From positions 1 through 32,877 of the forward strand of contig JAAWUC010000009.1 of NCBI GenBank assembly GCA_022804995.1: 32,877 bases of DNA. The letters run 5' to 3'. Both the position numbers and the translations under genes were made by a program. Below, piece by piece: positions 17,149 through 25,347 of this stretch. Within the stretch, counting starts at the first letter, position 1. Each line of letters begins with the position of its first letter. Below the pieces are notes generated by a model. It made no database searches and was not told where the DNA came from. It saw nothing but the letters and a program-made list of their open reading frames with translations. This DNA comes from Oscillospiraceae bacterium. GTDB lineage: Bacteria > Bacillota > Clostridia > Oscillospirales > Oscillospiraceae.

Positions 17149-17379
17149 ATGGAAATTAAAATGCCAAAGTTTTCGGCACGCATTAAAGAGCTTCGGAAAG
17201 AAAAAGGTGTGACACAAGTCGAGATGGCTGAATTTTTAGGTTGTCAGCCCCGTCATTATCAGAAAATCGAACGTGGCGAAATCAATATCCCCTCTGTGAT
17301 GCTGGAACGATTAGCCGATTATTTCGAGGTCTCCACCGACTACCTCCTGGGCCGGTCCGACAACCGGAGGATATTATAA
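17149..17379 (+). CDS. XRE family HTH regulator (76 aa)
   Basis: FSARIKELRKEKGVTQVEMAEFLGCQPRHYQKIERGEINIPSVMLERLADYFEVSTDYLLGRSD. Confidence 0.9.
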   Translation: MEIKMPKFSARIKELRKEKGVTQVEMAEFLGCQPRHYQKIERGEINIPSVMLERLADYFEVSTDYLLGRSDNRRIL

Positions 17380-17393
17380 AACTTTTGGTGCCA

Positions 17394-17598
17394 GAATCCC
17401 CCCGCCACCGCTCCGCGGCGGCCCTCCCCCCTTTAACAAGGGGGGCGAGAGGGCGAATCTTCCCAGGGGCATCACCGATCCCCTTGCCCCCTTGTTAAAG
17501 CGGGACGGGAGGGCGAATCTTCCCAAGGGCATCACCGATCCCCTTGCCCCCCTTGTTAAAGGGGGGAGGGCCACGCCGCAGGCGTGGCGGGGGGATTC
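17394..17598. repeat. REP/MITE-like intergenic element with ~50-bp imperfect terminal inverted repeats and internal 60-bp tandem repeat
   Basis: GAATCCCCCCGCCAC...CCCTCCCCCCTTTAACAAGGGGGG at left, its reverse complement at right (ending GGCGTGGCGGGGGGATTC); GAGGGCGAATCTTCCCARGGGCATCACCGATCCCCTTGCCCCC recurs at 17449 and 17509. Confidence 0.85.
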
Positions 17599-17670
17599 GT
17601 CGCAGGGAACCCCTATTATACCATAAATCCATATTATACTATTTAAACTATATAAAAGGAGAGAACCCCC

Positions 17671-20343
17671 ATGCACAAGTCATACGGTGTCAATGAAATC
17701 CGGGAGATGTTCCTGAAATTTTTCGAGAGCAAGGAGCACCTCCGCCTCCCCAGCTTTTCCCTCATCCCCCAGAACGACGCGAGCCTGCTGCTCATCAACA
17801 GCGGCATGGCCCCCATGAAGCCCTATTTCACCGGCGAGGTAGAGCCCCCCCGCCGCCGTGTGTGTACCTGCCAGAAGTGCATCCGCACCGGCGATATCGA
17901 GAATATCGGCAAAACCGCCCGCCACGGCACCTATTTCGAGATGCTGGGCAATTTCTCCTTCGGGGACTACTTCAAGAAGGAAACCATCTCCTGGTGCTGG
18001 GAGTTTCTGACCAGCCCGGAGTGGCTGGGCCTGGAGCCCGACCGGCTCTACCCCTCCGTCTTCGGCGGCAGCGAGACCACTCCCGCCGACGACGAGGCCT
18101 TTGAAATCTGGAACAAGGTCATCGGCATCCCCGCCGAGCGAATCTTCAAATTCGGCAAGGCCGACAACTTCTGGGAGCATGGCTCCGGCCCCTGCGGCCC
18201 CTGCTCCGAGATTTACTACGACCGGGGCGAGGAGTACGGCTGCGGCAAGCCCGGATGCACCGTGGGCTGCGAGTGCGACCGGTATATTGAAATCTGGAAC
18301 AACGTCTTCTCCCAGTTCGACAACGACGGCCAGGGCCACTACGCCGAGCTCAAGCAGAAAAATATCGACGTGGGCGCGGGCCTGGAGCGCCTGGCCTGCG
18401 TGAGCCAGAACGTGGAGTCCCTCTTTGACGTGGACACCGTCATGAACATCACGAACAAGGTCAGCGAGATCACCGGGGCCAAGTATGAGCAGTCCCACAA
18501 AATCGACGTGAGCCTCCGGGTCATCACCGACCACATCCGCTCCGCCACCATGATGATCTGCGACGGCGTGCTGCCCTCCAATGAGGGGCGGGGCTATGTC
18601 CTGCGCCGCCTGCTGCGCCGTGCCGCCCGGCACGGGAAGCTCCTGGGGGTGGACCGGCCCTTCCTCTATGAGGTCTGTGCCACGGTCATCGCCGAGAACG
18701 AGGGCGCTTACCCCGACCTGCGGGAGAAGGAGGGCTATATTACCCGTGTCATCCGCATGGAGGAGGAGAGCTTCGCCAAGACCATCGACGGCGGCATGAG
18801 AATCTTCACCGAGATGCTGGAAGGCCACAAGGCCAAGGGGGAGAGGACCTTCTCCGGGGCCAACGCCTTCAAGCTCTACGACACCTACGGCTTCCCCATC
18901 GACCTGACGGCGGAGATGGTGGCCGAGGAGGGCATGGGCGTCAATCAGGACGAGTTCAAGGCCCTCATGGAGGAGCAGCGCCTGCGGGCCCGGAAGGCCC
19001 GGGAGGCCCTGGGCGATCTGGGCTGGGCCGGCGTGGAGTTCGGCAAGGACGTGCCCTCCACCGAGTTTGCCGGGTATGACAGCGCGTCCGTAGAGGACGC
19101 CCGGGTGGTGGCCCTGGTGGTGGAAAACGAGCTGGCCGAGGTGATGATGTCCGGCGTGGAGGGCATTGTGGTCCTGGACAGGACGCCCTTCTACGCCGAG
19201 ATGGGCGGCCAGTCCGCCGACCACGGCGACATCTTCCGGAGCGGAGAGGGCGGTCTGGTCTTTCGTGTGTCCGACGTGCAGAAGAACAAGGGCGGAAAGT
19301 ATATGCACTACGGCAAAATGACCGAGGGGACCCTGGCGGTGGGGGACACCGTCTGCGCGCAGATCGACCCCGAGCGCCGGAAGGCCATCATGCGCGCCCA
19401 CACCGCCACCCACCTTCTGGACGCCTCTCTGCGGGAGGTGCTGGGGGACCACGTCCACCAGGCCGGCTCCCTGGTGGAGGAGGACTACCTCCGCTTCGAC
19501 TTCACCCACTTCGCCGCCCTGACGGCGGAGGAGCTGAGCCAGGTGTCCCAGGGGGTTAACGACGCTATCCTGGCGGGCTACCCGGTGGAGGCGAAGGAGA
19601 TGCCCATCGAGGAGGCCAAGAAGACCGGAGCCATCGCCCTGTTCAGCGAGAAGTACGGCGACACGGTCCGGGTGGTGGACATGTGCGGGTACTCCGTGGA
19701 GTTCTGCGGCGGCACCCACCTGGAGAACACCGCTATGGCGGGGCTGTTCCACATTGAGAGCGAGTTCTCCGTGGCCGCCGGCGTGCGCCGCATCGAGGCC
19801 GTCACCGGCAAGCGGGCCCTGGACGAGATGAACCGGTTCCAGGATATGCTGTTCCAGGCGGCGGCGGCGCTGAAGGTCAAGCCGGTGGATTTGAAGGAGA
19901 AAGCGGGCCAGATGACGGCGGAGCTCCGGGAGCTCAAGCAGGCCATTGAGAAGCTGAAGGCCAAGGAATTTGTCAACGAAGCGGACCAGTTCCTGCTCAA
20001 TGCCAAGCAGGTGAAGGGGCTGAAGGTGGTATCCTTCTCCCGCTCCGGCCTGACGGCGGACGATATGCGGAAGATGGGCGACTTCCTCCGGGACAAGGAG
20101 CCTGCGGTGGCGGCGCTGCTGGCCAGCGTCAGCGACGGGAAGATCACCTTCCTGGCGGTCTGCGGCAAGGAGGCTGTGGCCCGGGGGGTCAAGGCCGGGG
20201 AGATTATCAAGGCCATCGCCCCCATCTGCGGCGGCAAGGGCGGCGGCAAGCCGGACTCCGCCATGGGCGGCGGCAGCGATCTGCTCAAGCTGGACAACGC
20301 CCTGGCGGCGCTGGATGATTTTGTCAACGAGAAGGCGAACTGA
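17671..20343 (+). CDS. alaS: Alanyl-tRNA synthetase
   Basis: 890 aa; N-terminal EIREMFLKFFESKEHLRLPSFSLIPQNDASLLLINSGMAPMKPYFTGEVEPPRRRVCTCQKCIRTGDIENIGKTARHGTYFEMLGNFSFGDYFK; C-terminal CGGTHLENT and GGGGxx-type tail. Confidence 0.98.
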   Translation: MHKSYGVNEIREMFLKFFESKEHLRLPSFSLIPQNDASLLLINSGMAPMKPYFTGEVEPPRRRVCTCQKCIRTGDIENIGKTARHGTYFEMLGNFSFGDYFKKETISWCWEFLTSPEWLGLEPDRLYPSVFGGSETTPADDEAFEIWNKVIGIPAERIFKFGKADNFWEHGSGPCGPCSEIYYDRGEEYGCGKPGCTVGCECDRYIEIWNNVFSQFDNDGQGHYAELKQKNIDVGAGLERLACVSQNVESLFDVDTVMNITNKVSEITGAKYEQSHKIDVSLRVITDHIRSATMMICDGVLPSNEGRGYVLRRLLRRAARHGKLLGVDRPFLYEVCATVIAENEGAYPDLREKEGYITRVIRMEEESFAKTIDGGMRIFTEMLEGHKAKGERTFSGANAFKLYDTYGFPIDLTAEMVAEEGMGVNQDEFKALMEEQRLRARKAREALGDLGWAGVEFGKDVPSTEFAGYDSASVEDARVVALVVENELAEVMMSGVEGIVVLDRTPFYAEMGGQSADHGDIFRSGEGGLVFRVSDVQKNKGGKYMHYGKMTEGTLAVGDTVCAQIDPERRKAIMRAHTATHLLDASLREVLGDHVHQAGSLVEEDYLRFDFTHFAALTAEELSQVSQGVNDAILAGYPVEAKEMPIEEAKKTGAIALFSEKYGDTVRVVDMCGYSVEFCGGTHLENTAMAGLFHIESEFSVAAGVRRIEAVTGKRALDEMNRFQDMLFQAAAALKVKPVDLKEKAGQMTAELRELKQAIEKLKAKEFVNEADQFLLNAKQVKGLKVVSFSRSGLTADDMRKMGDFLRDKEPAVAALLASVSDGKITFLAVCGKEAVARGVKAGEIIKAIAPICGGKGGGKPDSAMGGGSDLLKLDNALAALDDFVNEKAN

Positions 20344-20355
20344 GGGCATAAAAAG

Positions 20356-20380
20356 GCGGGGCGGCAAATGCCGCCCCGCT
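20356..20380. terminator. Terminator between alaS and convergent stalk-domain gene
   Basis: GCGGGGCGGCA-AA-TGCCGCCCCGC stem-loop. Confidence 0.7.
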
Positions 20381-20393
20381 TCTCTGCTGCGCT

Positions 20394-21152
20394 TTAGGAG
20401 AAGGAAATGTCATAGATGCCGTAGGTACCGGAGCTCACATACTCGGCACTCCCTCCATACGCATCAAGGCCGTCAAGCCCCGTCTCGCCATACACGACCT
20501 GCAGCTTGACATTGGGCGCAAATTTCACGGGAATAGTGAATGTTTTGGGCGCGCCGTCCCAGGTGACCGGGTACTCGGCGGAGTACTCCCCGTCCAGATA
20601 GACCTCTACTCTCGCGTTGGAAACCTCATCGCCCATGTGTCCAACCGTGACGGTCATGGTTTCATACTCGCCGTTGAGGTTCCACATGGCAAACGGCCTG
20701 TTGCGGTCATATGTGGTTTTTTTGAAAACAACACCCAGGGTCTGTTTTGTTCCCGCTACCTCAAAAAACTTCTCCCGGTCGGTTCCGTCGTAAGCGGTCG
20801 CTTGAAACAGCTGATAGGGCGGCAGCTTGGTCATCCAGTTTTCCTCCGCGCCGGGGACCTTGCCGATATAGACGGTCTTGGTGTCCCCGTCCCAGCCGAC
20901 CTCCTTGCCCAGGGCCTCTGCCACAGCCCGGACGGGCAGATAGGTGGTGCCTCCGCTCATGAAGGGCTCCACCACGTTGCCGTTGGCGTCCTTGGGCGTG
21001 ACCTCCACGCCGTCTATTACCAGCTTGATGTCCATATAGCTGGCCTCGATGGTCTTCTTAGTGGCGGCGCTGGCCGCAGCGGCGGTGCCTATCAGCAGCA
21101 GGGCGGCTGCGGCCGCCAGCAGTGCGCGGCGGAGGTTTTTGCTCAGTTTCAT
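20394..21152 (-). CDS. Secreted stalk-domain protein (copper amine oxidase N-terminal-like domain) with C-terminal NPCBM-like region
   Basis: Signal peptide MKLSKNLRRALLAAAAALLLIGTAAAASA; IKLVIDGVEVTPKDANGNVVEPFMSGGTTYLPVRAVAEALGKEVGWDGDTKTVYIG is a classic stalk domain. ATG at 21150-21152, not the upstream ORF-track start. Confidence 0.85.
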   Translation of the reverse strand: MKLSKNLRRALLAAAAALLLIGTAAAASAATKKTIEASYMDIKLVIDGVEVTPKDANGNVVEPFMSGGTTYLPVRAVAEALGKEVGWDGDTKTVYIGKVPGAEENWMTKLPPYQLFQATAYDGTDREKFFEVAGTKQTLGVVFKKTTYDRNRPFAMWNLNGEYETMTVTVGHMGDEVSNARVEVYLDGEYSAEYPVTWDGAPKTFTIPVKFAPNVKLQVVYGETGLDGLDAYGGSAEYVSSGTYGIYDISFS

Positions 21153-21190
21153 TTCTCGTTCTCTCCTATTCTTTTTGTTTCCAGACCTCC

Positions 21191-21263
21191 TTCTCTTCCA
21201 TGCAATGGAAGAGAAAAGAACCGGTTCTTTTGAAATTTTACCAAACCGCCGCCGGTTTGTCAA
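21191..21263 (-). promoter_or_regulatory. Promoter and stacked dyads for stalk-domain gene
   Basis: Minus strand: TTGACA (21258-21263), 17-bp spacer AACCGGCGGCGGTTTGG, TAAAAT (21235-21240), perfect 18-bp palindrome AAAAGAACCGGTTCTTTT (21214-21231), 11-bp-arm hairpin TTCTCTTCCAT-TGC-ATGGAAGAGAA (21191-21215). Confidence 0.65.
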
Positions 21264-21264
21264 G

Positions 21265-22683
21265 TCACGTATTCTTCTTGCTGATGGGCTGTCTTACCAG
21301 CAGTCTGCCCAGGGCCTTGCCGTCGAAGGGGCAGAGGGGGTACAGATACCCCCGGCCCAGGATGGGCTTGGTGCTGGCCAGCAGGAGCAGAAAGCCCACA
21401 ATCCCTGCCGCCAGCCCCCAGACATCAAACAGGGCCACCAGGATCAAAAACACCATCCGCGTCAGCTTCAGGGCGTATCCCAGCTCAAAGCTGGGCTGGG
21501 CGAAGTTGGCGATGGCCACGAAGGCCATATACACCAGCACCTCCGGCACCAGCCATCGGGCCTGGACCGCAAAGTCCCCCAGAATCAGGGCCCCCAGCAT
21601 ACTGAAGGAGTTGCTCAACGCGTCCGGGGTGTTCAGGGACGCCAGCTTGAGCAGGTCCACCACGAAGTCCAGCAGCAGCAGCTGGAGCAGAAGCGGCACG
21701 CTCCCCGGCTCCTCCGGCACGATGAACGCCAGATACTCCGGTACCCGCATAGGGTCCTTCACCAGCAGATACCAGACCGGCGTGATGAACAACGCCAGCA
21801 GCATCACCACAATCCGCAGATACCGCAGGTACGTCCCCACCAGGGGCGGGAAGTAGTAGTCGTTGGCCTCCTCCATAAAGTCGAAGAGACTGGTGGGCAG
21901 GAGCATCACCGAGGGGGAGTTGTCTACTAAGAGTATGATATCTCCCTCCATAATACAAGCCGTAGCGGTATCCGGCCGCTCCGTGTATCGGACCTTGGGG
22001 AAGGGGTTGTACCACTGGGGCTTGACAATGGCCTCCGCCACGCTCTCCTGGCTCATGGCGATGGAGCCCACGTCGATGGCCTCCAGCTTTCTGCGCAGCG
22101 CCTCCAGATCCCCCCGGTTCACCTGGTTCTCCATGTAGGCAACCACCACGTCTGTCCGGCTCCGGCCCCCCACCTTGTGGTTCTCCAGGGTCAGGTTCGG
22201 GTCCCGGATCCGGCGGCGCAGAAGAGCCGTATTCTGGACCAGGGTTTCCGTGAAGCCGTCGTGGCTGCCCCGGAGGACCTTGCCGTCGGAGGGCTCCTCC
22301 ACGCTCCGGCCTGGAAACTTCTTGGCGTCGATCATGGCACAGTAGTCGAAGCCCTCCAGCAGCAGGATGGTCTTCCCCAGAAAGGCCCCGGTGAGAATGT
22401 TCTCCAGCTGGTTTTCACAGTCCACCTCGCAGAAGGTGACGCACCGGTCGATGAACTCCTGCATGGTTTTCGCCCCCTGGCCCAGCTCCGCCCCCCGGCC
22501 CAGGAGAAAGGACGTGATGCGCTCAATGACCCCGTCGTCCCCGTAGCCGTCGATGACGTACAGCCGGCCCTTCCACTGGCCGATGTAGAGATCCCTGTTG
22601 ATCACGTCGTAGTTCCGGCCCACCCCCAGCAGGGTATCCAGGGCCTGCTGGTTTTCGCTGAGACTGCCTGTCAGTTGTTCCAT
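21265..22683 (-). CDS. GerA-family spore germination protein (SpoVAF-like)
   Basis: FLLGRGAELGQGAKTMQEFIDRCVTFCEVD...RRRIRDPNLTLENHKVGGRSRTDVVVAYMENQVN...GDIILLVDNSPSVMLLPTSLFDFMEEANDYYFPPLVGTYLRYLR, typical GerA domain. Confidence 0.9.
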   Translation of the reverse strand: MEQLTGSLSENQQALDTLLGVGRNYDVINRDLYIGQWKGRLYVIDGYGDDGVIERITSFLLGRGAELGQGAKTMQEFIDRCVTFCEVDCENQLENILTGAFLGKTILLLEGFDYCAMIDAKKFPGRSVEEPSDGKVLRGSHDGFTETLVQNTALLRRRIRDPNLTLENHKVGGRSRTDVVVAYMENQVNRGDLEALRRKLEAIDVGSIAMSQESVAEAIVKPQWYNPFPKVRYTERPDTATACIMEGDIILLVDNSPSVMLLPTSLFDFMEEANDYYFPPLVGTYLRYLRIVVMLLALFITPVWYLLVKDPMRVPEYLAFIVPEEPGSVPLLLQLLLLDFVVDLLKLASLNTPDALSNSFSMLGALILGDFAVQARWLVPEVLVYMAFVAIANFAQPSFELGYALKLTRMVFLILVALFDVWGLAAGIVGFLLLLASTKPILGRGYLYPLCPFDGKALGRLLVRQPISKKNT

Positions 22684-22712
22684 AGCGGTCCTCCCCGTTG
22701 TCCATTTGGGGC

Positions 22713-22742
22713 TAGTATCCGCAAAAAGCTAAAAAATATATC
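22713..22742 (-). promoter_or_regulatory. Possible forespore sigma (G/F-like) promoter
   Basis: Minus strand GGATA-N19-GATACTA upstream of the GerA-family gene, near the GNATR/CATNMTA pattern but not a perfect match. Confidence 0.3.
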
Positions 22743-22812
22743 CCCCCTCCCGGCTTGCGGGGAAAAAACCGCTGTGCTATAGTGGATGCACTATGTAATG
22801 GAGGGACCCGCC

Positions 22813-23418
22813 ATGAACACTTCCACCGAAGCCATGACCATTGACACCGCCGCCGTCCGGGCGTTTTTTGACAGCCTGGCCCCCGCCTGGGACAGCGGGA
22901 GGATCACCCGGGAGGACATTCTCCGGGAGATTATGGATTTCGCGGGTATCACTCCGGGCTGCCGGGTGCTGGACGTGGCCTGCGGCACGGGGGTGCTGTT
23001 TCCCTGCTACCTGGAGCGGGGCGCGGCGGCGGTGACGGGCATTGATCTGTCTCCGGAGATGGCGCGCATTGCCCGGGAGAAGCACCGGGACCGGCGGCTG
23101 ACAGTGCTGGCCGGAGACGTGGAGGAGGCGGAGCTGGGGGAGTTTGACCGGATTGTTGTCCTCAACGCCCTGCCCCACTTTCCGGACCCGGCACGGCTGC
23201 TGAGCTGTCTGGGGGACCGGCTGGCCCCCGGCGGGCGGCTGACAGTTGCCCACGACCGCTGCCGGGACTCCATCAACGGCCACCACCAGCGGAAGGCCAG
23301 CGCGGTGTCCCTGGGCCTGCCCCCGGCGGAGGAGACGGCGGAGCTGTTTCCCCTATCCCTCCACGTGGATACGGTCATCGACGGCGAGCGGTTCTATGTG
23401 GTGTCCGGAGCGCTGTAA
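22813..23418 (+). CDS. Class I SAM-dependent methyltransferase
   Basis: GCRVLDVACGTGVLFPCYLERGAAAVTGIDLSPEMARIAREK (SAM-binding motifs); RBS GGAGGG, ATG 22813. Confidence 0.88.
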   Translation: MNTSTEAMTIDTAAVRAFFDSLAPAWDSGRITREDILREIMDFAGITPGCRVLDVACGTGVLFPCYLERGAAAVTGIDLSPEMARIAREKHRDRRLTVLAGDVEEAELGEFDRIVVLNALPHFPDPARLLSCLGDRLAPGGRLTVAHDRCRDSINGHHQRKASAVSLGLPPAEETAELFPLSLHVDTVIDGERFYVVSGAL

Positions 23419-23462
23419 ACAAAACAGGCAAAACGAGAGGAGCGCCCTGTCGGGCGCTCCTT

Positions 23463-23954
23463 TTATGCTCTCTCCAGACCCAGCCGGGCCATAATCTCCT
23501 CCTCCCGGGCCCGCATCCGGGCCTTCTCCGGCCCCTCGTCCAGGTGGTCGTAGCCCAGCAGGTGGAGCACGGAGTGGACCACCAGATAGGCCAGCTCCCT
23601 CCGGTTGGAGTGGCCGTACTCCCTGGCCTGGACCTGGACCCGCTCCATGGAGAGCACCATGTCCCCCAGGGGCACCAGCCCTGTGCCGGGGTCCGCGTCC
23701 TCCTCCCCGGGCAGAACCCCCGGCGTGAGATCGAAGGCGGGAAAGCTGAGGACATCCGTGGGCCTGTCCACTCCCCGCGTGTCCAGGTTGATCTTGTGGA
23801 TGGTCCGGTCATCCGTGACCCGCACATCAATCTCGCAGGGGAAGTCCACCCCCTCCGCGGACAGGGCTGTACGGATCACCCGCCGGATAAAGGCCCGTAG
23901 GCCCTCGCTGATCCCCGGCACGTCCGCCGTAATGGGTATATAATGCCGTTTCAT
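23463..23954 (-). CDS. ybeY: rRNA maturation endoribonuclease YbeY
   Basis: ELAYLVVHSVLHLLGYDHLDEGPEKARMRAREEEIM - diagnostic HSVLHLLGYDH zinc motif. Confidence 0.95.
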   Translation of the reverse strand: MKRHYIPITADVPGISEGLRAFIRRVIRTALSAEGVDFPCEIDVRVTDDRTIHKINLDTRGVDRPTDVLSFPAFDLTPGVLPGEEDADPGTGLVPLGDMVLSMERVQVQAREYGHSNRRELAYLVVHSVLHLLGYDHLDEGPEKARMRAREEEIMARLGLERA

Positions 23955-23960
23955 CCTCTG

Positions 23961-24362
23961 TCATCCTCTCAGCGTGCGCTTCAGCGCTTCTATGTACCGC
24001 TCCTGCCACCGCCGCAGCCCCAGGCGGAGCAGCAGCTTCCGCCGGAGCGTTCTGCCCTCTATGTCGGCGGTGAACTCCACCCGGGTCCCGCCCCGTCCCT
24101 CCGGGAAGAGCAGGATCTCGCATTTCCCCGCCGCCTCCTGGTTCTCCACCTCTGCGGCGTACCACCGGCAGGGGGCGAAGGCGGTGATCCGGAAGATGGT
24201 CTCCCTTCCGTTTTTATCCTCGGTGACGATCTGACGCCCGTCTCTGGACTCGTGAATCCACTCCGGCCCCCCGGGCCAGACCCACCACCTTGGGTCCGTC
24301 ACCACCTTCCACACCCGCGCCGCCGGCCGGTTAAAAACCACCTCTGTCGTCTGTTTCGGCAT
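23961..24362 (-). CDS. SRPBCC family protein
   Basis: MPKQTTEVVFNRPAARVWKVVTDPRWWVWPGGPEWIHE...GGTRVEFTADIEG, START/polyketide-cyclase-like layout. Confidence 0.7.
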   Translation of the reverse strand: MPKQTTEVVFNRPAARVWKVVTDPRWWVWPGGPEWIHESRDGRQIVTEDKNGRETIFRITAFAPCRWYAAEVENQEAAGKCEILLFPEGRGGTRVEFTADIEGRTLRRKLLLRLGLRRWQERYIEALKRTLRG

Positions 24363-24374
24363 AGCTCTCTTCCT

Positions 24375-25337
24375 CTACCGCTTCTTTTTCTGGCCGTAGT
24401 AGTCGTCGTAGGCCTTGATAATCCGCTGGACCATCACGTGGCGGACCACATCCTGGTCTGTCAGCTGCCGGATGCCGATGCCCTCCACGTTCCGGAGCAC
24501 CCGCACCGCCTCCTTGAGCCCCGAGGTCTTATCCGCCGGCAGGTCAATCTGGGTCACATCCCCGGTGATGACCACCTTGGAGTTGAAGCCCATGCGGGTG
24601 AGGAACATCTTCATCTGCTCCCGGCTGGTGTTCTGGGCCTCGTCCAAAATGATGAAGCTGTCGTCCAGGGTCCGGCCCCGCATGTAGGCCAGGGGGGCCA
24701 CCTCAATGTTCCCCCGCTCCAGATATTTCTGGTACGTCTCCGCCCCCAGCATGTCGAAGAGGGCGTCGTACAGGGGCCGCAGATAGGGGTCCACCTTGCT
24801 CTGCAAATCCCCAGGCAGAAATCCCAGCCGCTCCCCGGCCTCCACGGCGGGACGGGTGAGGATGATGCGGTTGATCTGCTTGTCCCGGAAGGCGGCCACG
24901 GCGGCGGCCACCGCCAGATAGGTTTTCCCCGTGCCGGCGGGGCCCACGCCGATGGTCACCGTGTTCTTCTCAATGGACTCCACATAGTGCTTCTGGCCCA
25001 CGGTCTTGGCCTTCACCGGACGGCCCTTGGCGGTGATGCAGATCACATCCTCGGTGAGCTCCCCCACCTTGTCCTCCTGCCCGGACCGGGCCAGCCCGAT
25101 GACGTAGCGCACCGTCTGCTCCCCGATGTTCTCCCCCTTGGCCGAGAGGGTCAGCAGGGCGTTGATGGCCTTCGCGGCCAGGCAGGCGTCCTCCGGCTCC
25201 CCGGTGACGCGGAGCTCCCCCTCCCGGTTGGCCACCGAAACCTGGAACTCCGCCTCAATCAGCCGGATGTTCTCGTCAAAGGAGCCGAAGAGGTTCACCG
25301 CCTGCTCCAGCCGCTCAATCTCAATTCTCTGCTCCAT
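24375..25337 (-). CDS. phoH: PhoH family protein
   Basis: VTIGVGPAGTGKTYLAVAAAVAAFRDKQINRIILTRPAVEAGERLGFLPGDLQSKVDPYLRPLYDAL...FIILDEAQNTSREQMKMFLTRMGFNSKVVITGDVTQIDLP. Confidence 0.96.
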   Translation of the reverse strand: MEQRIEIERLEQAVNLFGSFDENIRLIEAEFQVSVANREGELRVTGEPEDACLAAKAINALLTLSAKGENIGEQTVRYVIGLARSGQEDKVGELTEDVICITAKGRPVKAKTVGQKHYVESIEKNTVTIGVGPAGTGKTYLAVAAAVAAFRDKQINRIILTRPAVEAGERLGFLPGDLQSKVDPYLRPLYDALFDMLGAETYQKYLERGNIEVAPLAYMRGRTLDDSFIILDEAQNTSREQMKMFLTRMGFNSKVVITGDVTQIDLPADKTSGLKEAVRVLRNVEGIGIRQLTDQDVVRHVMVQRIIKAYDDYYGQKKKR

Positions 25338-25347
25338 AGCTTTCGTG

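Noticed and set aside
17374-17676. 100-aa minus-strand ORF with repeated LPPLTRGARGSVMPLGRFAL
   Set aside because: Entirely generated by the REP/MITE-like inverted and tandem repeats, not a protein gene.
17680-20367. 895-aa minus-strand ORF opposite alaS
   Set aside because: Mirror of a highly conserved GC-rich gene; His/Leu/Gly/Val-rich translation without domains.
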